A DNA stretch of 64,000 nt from CANMXU01 sp052030545 (GCF_052030545.1 NZ_JBPDIH010000001.1:248001-312000), one strand, 5' to 3'; counted from the stretch's first letter, positions 24,555 to 34,378 are shown. Notes: generated from the sequence alone by a model not told the origin. Program-made: numbers and translations.

Positions 24555-26933
24555 GTGAATAAACAACATACGCGTTTATTACGTTTAGTCTTATATGTAC
24601 TTTTATCTTCATTCACACAAGCGGTATTTGCTCAACAAACTAAAAATAGTGAAAGTGCTATTGAGGTGATTACGGTAACAGCGCAAAAGCGCTCAGAACC
24701 CTTGTCAGAAGTTCCAGTGGCTGTGTCAGTATTAACAAGTGAGCAAATAGATGCCGCATTTGCTAACAATATTGAAAACTTACAATCTCTTGTTCCATCG
24801 TTAAGTTACCGAAAAGGCAATACCAATCGAAACTCTGCGCTTACGGTTCGAGGCATAGGTACGATTTCATTTAGTATCGCAGCAGAACCTAGTGTTTCAA
24901 CCGTGGTTGACGGTGTAGTACTTGGGCGTTCAGGACAGGCGTTTTCATATTTATATGACCTCGATCGGGTTGAAGTATTGCGCGGGCCACAAGGCACACT
25001 CTTTGGAAAAAATGCCTCTGCAGGCGTACTTAATATTACCACTAAGCGTCCGACAAGCAGTAATGAAGGCATGGTTGAGGCAAGCGTATTTCAAGGTAGC
25101 GAGTACCGCTTACGGGCAAAGTTTCAGGGTGAGCTTAACGATGATTTAGCAGCAAGTTTATTTGTTGGTAAATCAAGTTATCAAGGAAACTTAGATAACA
25201 CTTTTAATCAACAAGCAATTAACGGATACGAAAGCAAAGGCCTACGTGCCATGTTTGATTATGTTGTTAGCGACAATACTAATGCGCTATTTACCGTTGA
25301 ACTAAACGATGCTGATGACGACTGTTGTGCGGATATTGAAGGTTTACCTAGCGGAAGAAATCCTGACTCTGCTGCTGTACCTGACAGTGAAGGCATAGTT
25401 GACGGTGTTGCCGATTTTGACCTACAACAGCGACAAGTAGATCACGATTTTACCACTCGTACTTTAGATAATACCAAAGCGTTTTCTGCTTTATTCGATA
25501 CTGAACTAGGCGACTACTCACTGACCTCTATTACCGCCTTTCGTCAGTGGAAAAATACCGAATACCGAGAGGGTGATTTTACCTCAATTGGCGGCTTAGC
25601 CAGTGAACCTGTCTTTGCAGTGCCTTTTCAACTGCACGATGTTGGTCCGCAAACATGGCGGCAGTTGTCACAAGAATTAAGACTTGCCTCACAAGTCGGC
25701 GAAAGCTTTGATTGGCAAGCAGGGCTGTTTTTTTGGCAAATGGATGCTAAACGCAGTTTTACCCGAGCGGCTAGCTGCCAAAATAACAATGGCCAATTAG
25801 CGCAGTCGATTAGGCATTATTTAATCACTAATAACATTAATCAGTCTCCGTCTGCGCAAGATATTGCAGACGTTATTGAACAAGAAAATATTAGCTGCAA
25901 TGCCAATGATATTGTGAGTGCGACGGCAAATATGACAACAAAATTTAATAATTGGGCAATATTTGGCGATGGCAAGTATCAGCTAACAGAAGATTTTCGT
26001 CTATTGTTTGGCGGGCGTTATACTTTTGATAAAGTCAGTTATAGCCATCAAAGAACAAATCACGACGTTTATGGCAGAAAAGGCGTTGGCGTTCGAGAAG
26101 CTGCATTAAATACTGATTATGTCGGAAGTACCGACAATAATAATATTTCAGTAAAACTTGGCGGGCAGTACGATTTGACTAACGCTAGTATGCTCTATGG
26201 AACCTATTCTCAAGGCTACAAAGGGCCTGGTTTCAACGTGTTTTATAATATGCATGACAAAGATCGGCGGCCAATCAAAGAAGAAAGCTCGGACGCTTTT
26301 GAATTAGGCCTTAAGTATTTTGACCAAGCGTTAATGCTCAATATCGCCGCTTTTAAAACCTGCATCTCTGGCTTTCAAGCCAATAATTTTGATGACTCTG
26401 ATGGCACAACAATTACGCGCTTAACCAATGCCGGTGACGTCTCTACCCAAGGTATCGAGCTTGATTTTATGTGGCAGGCAAATGATGCGCTTAGTTTGTC
26501 TGGTGGTTTGGCGTTAGTTGATGCGCAAATAGATAAATTTTATTGCCCCAAAGATAAGCAATGTACCGAGCGTTCGGGCTTGCCTGTACCGTATTCTCCA
26601 GATGTGAAGTATTCGATAAATGCTGATTACATTACGGAATTTGAGGTGGCGACTTTATTGTTAAATGCTAATTATGTTTATACCGACCAACAAGTGGCAA
26701 GCTTACCAAACGATAACGGCGAGTATAGCCCTGCGGTTATTTTACCTGACTACGCCATTGTAAATGCCAGCCTAACGCTGTCGTTTAATGAAGATAAGTA
26801 CCGAGTATCCATTATTGGAAAAAATTTAACAGATGAACACTATTATTCAAGCTATAGCGGCGACAACTTTCGTTATCAAGTTGCCCGTGATGCGGATCGC
26901 TATTTTGGCGCTCAGCTACAAATGCACTTTTAA
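24555..26933 (+). CDS. TonB-dependent outer-membrane receptor
   Basis: Energy-coupled outer-membrane transporter, 792 aa. A signal peptide ends in QAVFA. The TonB box lies in IEVITVTAQKR, followed by the plug domain (SEVPVAVSVLTSEQID, LNITTKRPTS) and a 22-strand-type barrel ending in the aromatic C-terminus DRYFGAQLQMHF. It resembles the large Colwellia/sphingomonad receptor family often used for sugars or siderophores; the substrate is not evident. An insertion with CCADIEGLPSG and several Cys pairs is seen in extracellular-loop regions. The start is GTG at 24555 with AGGGAG 5 bases upstream. Confidence 0.9.
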   Translation: MNKQHTRLLRLVLYVLLSSFTQAVFAQQTKNSESAIEVITVTAQKRSEPLSEVPVAVSVLTSEQIDAAFANNIENLQSLVPSLSYRKGNTNRNSALTVRGIGTISFSIAAEPSVSTVVDGVVLGRSGQAFSYLYDLDRVEVLRGPQGTLFGKNASAGVLNITTKRPTSSNEGMVEASVFQGSEYRLRAKFQGELNDDLAASLFVGKSSYQGNLDNTFNQQAINGYESKGLRAMFDYVVSDNTNALFTVELNDADDDCCADIEGLPSGRNPDSAAVPDSEGIVDGVADFDLQQRQVDHDFTTRTLDNTKAFSALFDTELGDYSLTSITAFRQWKNTEYREGDFTSIGGLASEPVFAVPFQLHDVGPQTWRQLSQELRLASQVGESFDWQAGLFFWQMDAKRSFTRAASCQNNNGQLAQSIRHYLITNNINQSPSAQDIADVIEQENISCNANDIVSATANMTTKFNNWAIFGDGKYQLTEDFRLLFGGRYTFDKVSYSHQRTNHDVYGRKGVGVREAALNTDYVGSTDNNNISVKLGGQYDLTNASMLYGTYSQGYKGPGFNVFYNMHDKDRRPIKEESSDAFELGLKYFDQALMLNIAAFKTCISGFQANNFDDSDGTTITRLTNAGDVSTQGIELDFMWQANDALSLSGGLALVDAQIDKFYCPKDKQCTERSGLPVPYSPDVKYSINADYITEFEVATLLLNANYVYTDQQVASLPNDNGEYSPAVILPDYAIVNASLTLSFNEDKYRVSIIGKNLTDEHYYSSYSGDNFRYQVARDADRYFGAQLQMHF

Positions 26934-27031
26934 GTTAAGTGTCTGTGCTTAATTGATATCTTTGTATATGATGTAAATAAGTTAGCCATCTTTAACAGTG
27001 AATTGTATTCGGTATGAACATAGGGCAATAA

Positions 27032-27904
27032 ATGAAGGCATGTCGAGGTGAATTTTTTGCGATTGTTTTATTATGTTGCTCGTTCTTTAGCGCAGCAGAA
27101 AACGTGTTCACCTATAAAAGTTCAGAAAGTGGCTTTGATGTTCGCTTTCAATACGAATATCAGTTATTAAAGTTGGCACTTGAAAAAACTACTGCTGAAT
27201 TTGGCCCTTTTATTTTAAAACCGAGTCCAGCGATGAATTTCACTCGCGCAATAAATAGTTTAGATAGTGATCAATATCCCAATTTTTTTATGTTGGCTTC
27301 TTACAATCAGTCACTTCCTAATGGGTTGTCTTATATACCATTTCCAGCGCAAAGGGGCATAATGGGCTATCGCGTTTTTATTACTTCTGAAAGCGGGGAA
27401 AATACGCTTAAACAGATAGACACCTTTGACCAGCTAAAACGTTTATCTCTTGTGCAAGGCGAAGGTTGGTCAGACGTCACTATTTTAAGAGAGAATGGTT
27501 TTAGTGTAAGCACTTTGTCTAACTACTCAAGCTTATTCTGGTTTGTTGCGCACAACCGCGCCAATTTATTCCCTCGTGCAATTAGTGAATACCGTGATGA
27601 ATTTTTGCGATTCAAAACTCATATTCCAACACTAAGGTTAGACCAAAAATTTGCATTGCATTATCCTTTTCCTCGTTTTTTTTATACGCGCAGTAAGAAC
27701 TTAAATGGTTTGCGCCGAATAGAGAAAGGGCTAAATATAGCGTGGCAAGATGGTTCATTTATGCAGCTTTGGCAAGACTTTTACCTTGATATGATAAATG
27801 AAGCAGACCTCAACAACCGCATTATTTTTGAGTTGGAAAATTCTGCAGCGCCTAGTTTTCCGAGAAATATTGACCAATACATGTATAAAATTAATTCACA
27901 GTAA
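27032..27904 (+). CDS. Periplasmic solute-binding-like protein (SBP_bac_3 type), orphan
   Basis: Exported protein, 290 aa, with a signal peptide (FFAIVLLCCSFFSAAEN). The fold is inferred from weak resemblance to family 3 solute-binding proteins: FQYEYQLLKLALEKTT early, then IDTFDQLKRLSLVQGEGWSD and the C-terminal GLNIAWQDGSFMQLWQDFY. No transporter or kinase gene is adjacent. It follows a TonB receptor by 98 bases and may be co-expressed with it. The ligand is unknown. Confidence 0.6.
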   Translation: MKACRGEFFAIVLLCCSFFSAAENVFTYKSSESGFDVRFQYEYQLLKLALEKTTAEFGPFILKPSPAMNFTRAINSLDSDQYPNFFMLASYNQSLPNGLSYIPFPAQRGIMGYRVFITSESGENTLKQIDTFDQLKRLSLVQGEGWSDVTILRENGFSVSTLSNYSSLFWFVAHNRANLFPRAISEYRDEFLRFKTHIPTLRLDQKFALHYPFPRFFYTRSKNLNGLRRIEKGLNIAWQDGSFMQLWQDFYLDMINEADLNNRIIFELENSAAPSFPRNIDQYMYKINSQ

Positions 27905-27935
27905 CTTTAGATGCTTGCACTAAGGTTACTGTGAA
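27895..27935. terminator. Convergent hairpin between the solute-binding gene and the molybdenum-hydroxylase operon
   Basis: TTCACAGTAACTTTAG / CTAAGGTTACTGTGAA pairs over 16 bp with one G-T pair and a 9-base loop. It includes the stop codon of the rightward gene and sits 9 bases from the 3' end of the leftward operon, so it may serve both directions. Confidence 0.65.
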
Positions 27936-27943
27936 TTGTAAAG

Positions 27944-30208
27944 CTAAATAATGCCTTGTTTAGCTAAGGGTAGCTCTCTATAACGCTTGCCCGTTGCTGC
28001 AAAAATTGCATTGCAAATTGCCGGCGCGATAGGGGGAACACCCGGCTCGCCAACACCACCAGGAGGCGCATCGCTGTTAATTATTGCGACATCAATCGTG
28101 GGAACTTCACCGATTCGTACTAACGGATAATCGTCAAAGTTTCCTTGGTCAATAACGCCATCAGTCGCCGTTACCTCGCCATATAAGGTTAGCGATAGTG
28201 CAAAGATTGCCGCTCCTTCCATTTGTGAAATAACTCTTTCTGGATTGACGATCGTGCCACAATCGGCCGCGATAAAAATATTATCAATTGAGATTTTTCC
28301 CAGCTCATTACTGCTGACTTCAACAATGCTCGCCACATATGAGGTAAAGCTGCGATGCACTGCGATGCCAAAACCTTTGCCCTTACCAGGGTTGTCTTGA
28401 TAGTTTGCTTGTTGTTTAACGGTTTTTATCACATTTTTAAAGCGGGCGATATCAATGGGATATTCATCTAGGCTTTCACCATAGTTGCCATACTTTGCGT
28501 TATCTTTGTTGGGATTAACGTTACGGTCTTTACCCAATAATTGCAGCAGGTTATCAACCGGATCTAGCTTTCGCTGATAGGCTATTTCGTCAACAAACGA
28601 GCTAATGGCAAATGCGTGGTTGATATTGGTCACTGAGCGAAGCCAGCCTATGCGCGTATGTGCTGGCGCCTCGGCGACATCACATTTAATTGCACCAATA
28701 TCGAAGGGCATGTCTATCATGCCTAAACTTGCTTCCGAGCCAATAAGTTTTGCTTTGGTATTAAACGTTGCGCCAATCGGTTGTGTAGCACTCGTGTGGT
28801 GCCATGCGTTAACGTTATTGTTATCGTCGATACCTGCGGTGAGCTTTTGATAACTGATCGCGTGGTAATAGCCATTTTTTATTTCATCTTCACGCGTCCA
28901 CAATACTTTTATCGGCAGATTAAGTTTTTTCGATAAAACTGCTGCTTCAACAACAAAGTCAGGTTTCGACTTTCGCCCAAAACCACCACCAAGCAGTGTG
29001 ACATTGACGCTAACATTTTCTGGCGCAATATCTAATGTTTTAGCAACCACATTTTGTGCTGACTGGGGCGTTTGGGTACAAGCCCAAATTTCTATTTTGC
29101 CGTCTTGATAATCAGCCGTTGCTGCGGGTGGCTCCATTGGTGAATGTATTAGCGCAGGTACGTAGTAATCGGCGGTTAATACTTTTTTGGCGTTGGTTAA
29201 ATTAAGGTGCACATCGCCTTTTTCGCGTAAGGTTTTTTTAGGCTTTTCGCAACTTAACTGTAACGCAGCTTTATAGTCACTCGACTGATATTGGCTATGG
29301 CGTTCATTTACCTGCCATTGAATATCTAATAGTTCTCGCCCTTTAGTTGCCGCCCAAGTATTGGTGGCAATAACCGCAATGCCGCCAAGTGCTTTAAAGG
29401 CGACGGGCTCTTTAATGTCGTCGAGTTTAATAACATGTTTTACCCCTTTAACCGCCAACGCTTTAGTGGCGTCAAAACTTTTAACTGTACTTGCCAATAC
29501 TGGTGGGCGAGCAATAACGGCATAAAGCATATTTTCTCGTTCAACGTCAAAACCGTAAACAGCTTTGCCTGTGGCTATGTCGTAGTTATCAACTAACTTA
29601 ATGTTTTTATTGCCAATAAAATTATAGTCTTCTTTGTTTTTTAAGGTTAACGTCGACTTGTCAGGCAAGGGCAGCTTGGCAGCAATATCAACGAGTTCGC
29701 CAAAACTGACTATCTTCTCACTCGGTATATGATGAATATTTCCTGCTTTTGCTTGGCATTCTTTTACCGGCACTTGCCATAATTGCGCCGCAGCTTGCTC
29801 TAGCATAAGCTTCGCGGTAGCGCCTGCTTCTCTTAATGGTTGATAAAAGTCGCGAATAGAACGTGAACCATCGGTATTTTGGCTGCCATATTTTTTATCA
29901 CCTAAACCTTGTATTACCTTAATTTGTTGCCAATTGGCTTCAAGTTCATCGGCAACAACCATTGGAATACTGGTACGAATACCTTGCCCCATTTCCGAGC
30001 GGTGCACTATTACAGCAACGCTATTATCGTGGTTAATTTCCAAGTAGACACTGGGTGAAAACTTTTCAGCGGGCACGGTTTGAGCAATTGCTTTTGGCAA
30101 TAAAGAAAGTTGCGGTAAATTAATGCTCAACACCAAAGCAGAAGAGGAAATACCTAGACCCTTTAAAAATTTACGGCGGCTCACATTATTAATTTTTTTA
30201 TTATTCAT
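27944..30208 (-). CDS. Tat-exported molybdopterin-binding subunit of a xanthine dehydrogenase-family oxidoreductase
   Basis: Large catalytic subunit, 754 aa, of a molybdenum hydroxylase resembling isoquinoline 1-oxidoreductase IorB. The N-terminus has a twin-arginine signal, SRRKFLKGLG, followed by a hydrophobic stretch ending in AIAQ, so it is predicted to act in the periplasm. Moco-binding segments include HRSEMGQGIRTSIPMVVADE, and the catalytic Glu is near residue 721 in GGVGEPG. Its 5' end overlaps the 2Fe-2S subunit gene by one base. The substrate (aldehyde or N-heterocycle) cannot be told from sequence. No cytochrome c subunit is present. Confidence 0.88.
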   Translation of the reverse strand: MNNKKINNVSRRKFLKGLGISSSALVLSINLPQLSLLPKAIAQTVPAEKFSPSVYLEINHDNSVAVIVHRSEMGQGIRTSIPMVVADELEANWQQIKVIQGLGDKKYGSQNTDGSRSIRDFYQPLREAGATAKLMLEQAAAQLWQVPVKECQAKAGNIHHIPSEKIVSFGELVDIAAKLPLPDKSTLTLKNKEDYNFIGNKNIKLVDNYDIATGKAVYGFDVERENMLYAVIARPPVLASTVKSFDATKALAVKGVKHVIKLDDIKEPVAFKALGGIAVIATNTWAATKGRELLDIQWQVNERHSQYQSSDYKAALQLSCEKPKKTLREKGDVHLNLTNAKKVLTADYYVPALIHSPMEPPAATADYQDGKIEIWACTQTPQSAQNVVAKTLDIAPENVSVNVTLLGGGFGRKSKPDFVVEAAVLSKKLNLPIKVLWTREDEIKNGYYHAISYQKLTAGIDDNNNVNAWHHTSATQPIGATFNTKAKLIGSEASLGMIDMPFDIGAIKCDVAEAPAHTRIGWLRSVTNINHAFAISSFVDEIAYQRKLDPVDNLLQLLGKDRNVNPNKDNAKYGNYGESLDEYPIDIARFKNVIKTVKQQANYQDNPGKGKGFGIAVHRSFTSYVASIVEVSSNELGKISIDNIFIAADCGTIVNPERVISQMEGAAIFALSLTLYGEVTATDGVIDQGNFDDYPLVRIGEVPTIDVAIINSDAPPGGVGEPGVPPIAPAICNAIFAATGKRYRELPLAKQGII

Positions 30209-30669
30209 TATTTCTCTCCGCTAATTTCGGTAGCTAAATGAATCGCTTGTTTGATACGCGGATAGGTACCGCAGCGGCATATATTGCCACTCATCGCTTG
30301 TGTTATATCACTGTCGTTAGGACTGGCATTACTGGCTAATAAAGCTGCAGCGCTCATCATTTGTCCTGATTGACAATAACCACATTGCGGTACATTTAAC
30401 GATTGCCATGCTTGCTGCACTGGGTGATCGCCATGCTCAGATAAACCTTCAATGGTAGTAATTTTGCTGTCAGCTAAGCTTGAAATGGGTAATAAACATG
30501 ACCGCGTTGCCATGCCATCGATATGAACGGTGCAAGCACCACACAAACCTTTGCCACAGCCATATTTGGTACCGGTATATTTTAAAATATCTCTAAGAAC
30601 CCAAAGTAGTGGCATGTCGCCATCTTCATCAACTTGATGGGTTATACCATTAATGTTTAAGGTGATCAT
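30208..30669 (-). CDS. (2Fe-2S)-binding subunit of the molybdenum hydroxylase
   Basis: Small electron-transfer subunit, 153 aa, IorA/XdhS type. The N-terminal plant-type ferredoxin cluster ligands are Cys38, Cys43, Cys46 and Cys58 (GCGKGLCGACTVHIDG). The C-terminal helical cluster motif is CGYCQSGQMM with NICRCGTYPRI. It has no signal peptide, so it is presumably exported as a folded complex with the Tat-signal-bearing large subunit. It precedes the large subunit in the leftward operon. Confidence 0.93.
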   Translation of the reverse strand: MITLNINGITHQVDEDGDMPLLWVLRDILKYTGTKYGCGKGLCGACTVHIDGMATRSCLLPISSLADSKITTIEGLSEHGDHPVQQAWQSLNVPQCGYCQSGQMMSAAALLASNASPNDSDITQAMSGNICRCGTYPRIKQAIHLATEISGEK

Positions 30670-30713
30670 GTCTGTCTCCGCTTGTTGTTAGTTGCAGGTA
30701 TTAGTTGCTTGTA

Positions 30714-31331
30714 TTAGTTGCTTGTTTTAATTAATTGTTGATTAAATTTTTGTAATTGTTGTGGTGTATCTATGTCGTCAAAAGCTTTGGCCAATGAATG
30801 AAACTGACAATTGTCTATGGCTTGTTTGATAATTGATTTTGCCCCTTGTTTACCAGAGAGCTGAGTTAATTGGCTAAAGTAGGTTTTTGGGAAAATAACC
30901 GGCGGTCCGAAATTCTCATCATTGTCTTGGCACAGGTGAATTTTGTCTGGGGCATTTTGCCAACAATTGATCAACGCGATTAAATCATGACTTGTTAACC
31001 GCCATTGATCGACTTGCATAAACAATAGCGCTTGGTAATCGTTTTCAAGCTGCTGAGTGGCATAAGCAATTGAACTTGCTAAACCTTGTTTAAAAGCTGC
31101 ATTGATGTGCAAGGTGATTGGTAGTTGCTTAAGCTCCTGTGCCATGGTTTTAGCACGAAAGCCTAATACGCAGTGACTAGCAAAACCTGTGTTAACTAAC
31201 GAATTTGCTTGCACCGTGAGCAAACTTTCACCAGCAACATCAATGAGCTGCTTAGGTTGCCCTAAGCGTTTTGACTCGCCCGCCGCCAGTAATACCAGCG
31301 CAATACGTTTATCTTTATTTTCTTGCAGCAT
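30714..31331 (-). CDS. mocA: MocA-type molybdenum cofactor nucleotidyltransferase
   Basis: Nucleotidyltransferase, 205 aa, that attaches CMP to the molybdenum cofactor (MocA) for xanthine dehydrogenase-family enzymes. The nucleotide-binding start is LVLLAAGESKRLGQPKQLI; MQVDQWR supplies the metal-binding acidic site, and FGPPVIFPKTYF is the substrate loop. Nucleotide specificity (CTP rather than GTP) is inferred from the neighbours. It lies 13 bases after xdhC and 44 before the 2Fe-2S subunit. Confidence 0.85.
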   Translation of the reverse strand: MLQENKDKRIALVLLAAGESKRLGQPKQLIDVAGESLLTVQANSLVNTGFASHCVLGFRAKTMAQELKQLPITLHINAAFKQGLASSIAYATQQLENDYQALLFMQVDQWRLTSHDLIALINCWQNAPDKIHLCQDNDENFGPPVIFPKTYFSQLTQLSGKQGAKSIIKQAIDNCQFHSLAKAFDDIDTPQQLQKFNQQLIKTSN

Positions 31332-31343
31332 CTTTATCTTGCC

Positions 31344-32426
31344 TTATTTAGATTGAAGGTCGGGATGATGATCTAGATGAAAGTGCTGCTGAATTTGCGC
31401 GACAATCGATAAAGCTATTGCTTGTGGGCTTCTCCCGCCAATTGCTAAACCAATAGGTCCGTACACTTGTCCTTGTACATCGCTATGACAAATGCCTAGC
31501 TCTTTAAATATTTTGTCGCGGCGACTTGCTGGGCCAAGTAAACCAATATAGGAGATATTTGCGCGTAAGCCGTTTGCTAAAAATTGGCTATCAAACACGA
31601 GATTGTGGCTCATGATAACGAGTGCGTCGGTTTGCGCTAAATCGTCATTACTCAAATGCTCTGCACGGAGTTTTTGCTTGTGCTGACACTGCTTGAAACA
31701 GTCTTGGTTTAAGTATTGATTTCTGTGATCAATTAAATGAATGCGCCAACCTAACTCAGCTGCTATTGCGACTAACGGCTGGGCGTCAGGGCCCGCGCCG
31801 CATATTGTTACGCTAATAGGAGGGGTGACCTTAATATCGATGTATTGATCAGTGATTGATACGGGGTGATGTTTTTCTGCGCTAAGATCTTTAACGGTTG
31901 AGTTTTTTAGGTTATTGCTTTTTTGATTGTTACTTATGCTCAGTGCTTCTTGAGGAATAAATTGTCCAAAGCCAATTCCACATTCAACGCTAAGCTCAGC
32001 AGCAGTATCTTCAAGATGGAAGTTGTTTGGAATACTTTGTCGATAAACCCCACTTTCTCTTTTGTTGATGGCGGCGAGTAATTGTCCAAACTCAAGGTGA
32101 TTATTCTCAACCGTTAATGGCTGTAATAGTAAGGTGATAATTCCGTCGCAGCCTAAACCTAGGCCCCACAATAATTCTGCATCAGCTTTTAAATCGTAAT
32201 GCAGTAACTGTACTTTATTTTGTTGTAATACGTTTTTGGCATGCAGAGCAATATCGGCTTCTAAACAGCCACCGCTTAATAAGCCAGTGCATTCACCTTG
32301 CTCTGAAATTAACATCATGGTGCCTGCTTTACGATACGTCGGACCCTGCGTTTTAATAATGGTTGCCAAAATAAATGATTGTTGGCAATTAAATGCCTTA
32401 GCAAGTGCTAACCAGTTTTCTTGCAT
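31344..32426 (-). CDS. xdhC: XdhC family molybdenum cofactor insertion protein
   Basis: Moco-binding chaperone, 360 aa, that receives sulfurated cofactor and delivers it to xanthine dehydrogenase-family enzymes. The N-terminal XdhC/CoxI domain has the signature GPTYRKAGTMMLISEQGECTGLLSGGCLE, and the C-terminal Rossmann-like domain has SVTICGAGPDAQPLVAIAAE and VYGPIGLAIGGRSPQAIALS. The region between the two (about residues 135-205) is low in conservation. Its ATG overlaps the stop of the SufU-like gene by one base. In Rhodobacter an XdhC partners with a NifS-type desulfurase, the type of enzyme encoded two genes upstream here. Confidence 0.9.
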   Translation of the reverse strand: MQENWLALAKAFNCQQSFILATIIKTQGPTYRKAGTMMLISEQGECTGLLSGGCLEADIALHAKNVLQQNKVQLLHYDLKADAELLWGLGLGCDGIITLLLQPLTVENNHLEFGQLLAAINKRESGVYRQSIPNNFHLEDTAAELSVECGIGFGQFIPQEALSISNNQKSNNLKNSTVKDLSAEKHHPVSITDQYIDIKVTPPISVTICGAGPDAQPLVAIAAELGWRIHLIDHRNQYLNQDCFKQCQHKQKLRAEHLSNDDLAQTDALVIMSHNLVFDSQFLANGLRANISYIGLLGPASRRDKIFKELGICHSDVQGQVYGPIGLAIGGRSPQAIALSIVAQIQQHFHLDHHPDLQSK

Positions 32427-32896
32427 TAGCCTAATTCCTTTATTTTGGGGCTGTCTGAATTAAAAAATTTTGACTCAATTAGCGTAGTTAACGTTTGCCA
32501 AGGTAAAAGGGCGCATTGTAAACGCACGGGGTACTGTTTAACGCCATTTAACGGCGCGAGGCTGTTCACTAAGGTGTCTTTATTAATAAGTGCTTGGCTT
32601 GTTTGCTTGATAAAATTAAATGCTTGGTGAAATGATAGCCCTAAAATGCTTTGACATAATATCGACGCCGACGCACGACATATGGCACAGCTGTCACCTG
32701 AAAAGGCGATATCAGAAATATGTTGGTGATCGCAGCTGATCATCAGGTTAATTTCGTCGCCGCAAAAAGCGTTTTCGCCCAATTGTTGTTGGTCGACTTT
32801 AATTACCTTTTCAAACCCTATTGGGGTTTGATGATGCGTTAACATCGCTTGTTGGTATAGCGCTGTGGTTGAGGCTTTACTTTCTGTTGTTGTCAT
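32426..32896 (-). CDS. SufU-like iron-sulfur/sulfur-transfer scaffold protein
   Basis: Protein of 156 aa of the SufU/IscU fold. The zinc/sulfur-transfer ligands of SufU are present: Cys45 and Asp47 in FCGDE, Cys70 in GDSCAICRASASIL, and a further Cys in VRLQCALLPW. The start at 32896 is chosen because it overlaps the desulfurase stop as ATGA and has AGGA 6 bases upstream; an ATG 10 codons earlier lies inside the desulfurase gene. SufU proteins accept persulfide from SufS. They are typical of Firmicutes, so a SufSU pair inside a molybdenum-hydroxylase operon is unusual for a gammaproteobacterium. Confidence 0.82.
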   Translation of the reverse strand: MTTTESKASTTALYQQAMLTHHQTPIGFEKVIKVDQQQLGENAFCGDEINLMISCDHQHISDIAFSGDSCAICRASASILCQSILGLSFHQAFNFIKQTSQALINKDTLVNSLAPLNGVKQYPVRLQCALLPWQTLTTLIESKFFNSDSPKIKELG

Positions 32897-34119
32897 AATT
32901 TTCCTAACGACCAAAACAGTTGGCATTGTTTAAGTGCTGAGATTAGCGCGTCGATATCATTTTTGTCGTTATAAAGTCCGAGCGATACCCGCACTGAGCT
33001 TTTTATTCCTAGGTATTGGTGTAGTGGCTGTGCACAATGGTGGCCGACACGAACAGCAATATTGTACTCATCGAGCAGGGTTGCTACATCGTGGCTATGA
33101 ATACCTTTAACGCTAAAGCTGACAATGCTGGTTTGCCTTGCTGGTGAGATCAACTCGATAAAAGGTAAGCTAACGAGTTGTTGATGTAAGTATTCGCTAA
33201 GTACTTCGATATGTTGCGTAATCGCACTTTTTCCTATCGCCTCTAAATAATTAATGGCACTGGACAATGCAGCAATGCTTGCACTTGATAAGCTGCCTGC
33301 CTCTAATTTTTTCAATGTATTGATATAATTGCACGATTGCTCCGTGACTTTTTCTACAATGCCACCACCGAGCACAACGGGCGAGATTTCTGCGATATGT
33401 TGCTTATTGACGTATAACACCCCGCAACCGGTACCCGCATAAATTTTATGACCTGAAAATGCGTAAAAATCACATCCGATATCTTGCACATCAATGTGCT
33501 GGTGCGCCGCTGCTTGCGCGCCATCAACGAGAACTGGAATATGATACTGTTGGGCAAGCTTGCAAATTTGTTTTACGGGATTCGTGGTGCCGAGAACATT
33601 TGATACATGGTTGATGGCGATTAGGCTAATATTGGGTGTTAGGGCTTGTTCAAACGCCTGCATATCGAGGGTACGTTCATTGTTTAATCCAATTATTTGT
33701 AAACTAGCTCCTGTTTGCTGACAGAGTTGTTGCCAAGGTAAAAAGTTAGCATGATGTTCGGCTTGGCTAATAATAATCGTATTGTTTGCTGTTAATTTTT
33801 GTTTGATAAAGCCTTGTGCGATAAAGTTGATCGCTTGGCTTGTTCCTGAGCAGAAGCAAATTTCGTCTGCTGACTGTGCGCCGATAAAGTGTTTAACTTG
33901 AACTCGCGCTTCTTCAATATTGTTTGTGGCTTGTTGACTCAGTTGATATAAACCACGATGGCTGTTCGCATGGCAGGTTGTTAAGTATTGATAGCTACTT
34001 TGTGCCACAATTTCAGGTACTAAGCAGGTAGCCGCACTATCAAAATAATGTAGATTTCTTTGTTCTGGTAAAGAAAATACTGGAAAATCTTTTTTCCATA
34101 AATTGTCCATTATGCTCAT
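32893..34119 (-). CDS. SufS-like cysteine desulfurase (class V aminotransferase)
   Basis: PLP-dependent cysteine desulfurase, 408 aa. Family features: YFDSAATCLVP at the start, AEHHANFLPWQ, the PLP-binding lysine in AFSGHKIYAGTGCGVLYV, and the active-site cysteine in RVGHHCAQPLHQYLG. These place it with SufS/CsdA. It is first in the leftward operon of six genes and overlaps the SufU-like gene. The context suggests it supplies sulfur either for the 2Fe-2S clusters or for the terminal sulfido ligand of Moco. A second possible start is the ATG at 34110. Confidence 0.85.
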   Translation of the reverse strand: MSIMDNLWKKDFPVFSLPEQRNLHYFDSAATCLVPEIVAQSSYQYLTTCHANSHRGLYQLSQQATNNIEEARVQVKHFIGAQSADEICFCSGTSQAINFIAQGFIKQKLTANNTIIISQAEHHANFLPWQQLCQQTGASLQIIGLNNERTLDMQAFEQALTPNISLIAINHVSNVLGTTNPVKQICKLAQQYHIPVLVDGAQAAAHQHIDVQDIGCDFYAFSGHKIYAGTGCGVLYVNKQHIAEISPVVLGGGIVEKVTEQSCNYINTLKKLEAGSLSSASIAALSSAINYLEAIGKSAITQHIEVLSEYLHQQLVSLPFIELISPARQTSIVSFSVKGIHSHDVATLLDEYNIAVRVGHHCAQPLHQYLGIKSSVRVSLGLYNDKNDIDALISALKQCQLFWSLGKL

Positions 34120-34378
34120 CTTCTGCTTGGTCTTTTCATTGAATTTTTTTTGTTGAGTTATTGTTACTGGGTAACTATTTTTTAAAAACCTTTGCCCTGG
34201 GGTACTACCTTTTTATACATCATACCTTTGGTGGTGTTACTTTGTTTTTAGGGTAAAGGTCTAGTCGCTAGCTAAAAATTAATGTCAGTAAATATGTCAA
34301 TCTAACCACTTAATTGTTGATTTTCACCAATATTAAGAGGTGTGAACATGTAAATTATGCTGAATTTTTAACTGCAAT

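Noticed and set aside
34120..34378. Riboswitch (for example a Moco-type motif) in the leader of the leftward molybdenum-hydroxylase operon
   Set aside because: The gap has short A/T-rich repeats but no conserved helix pattern I could recognise.
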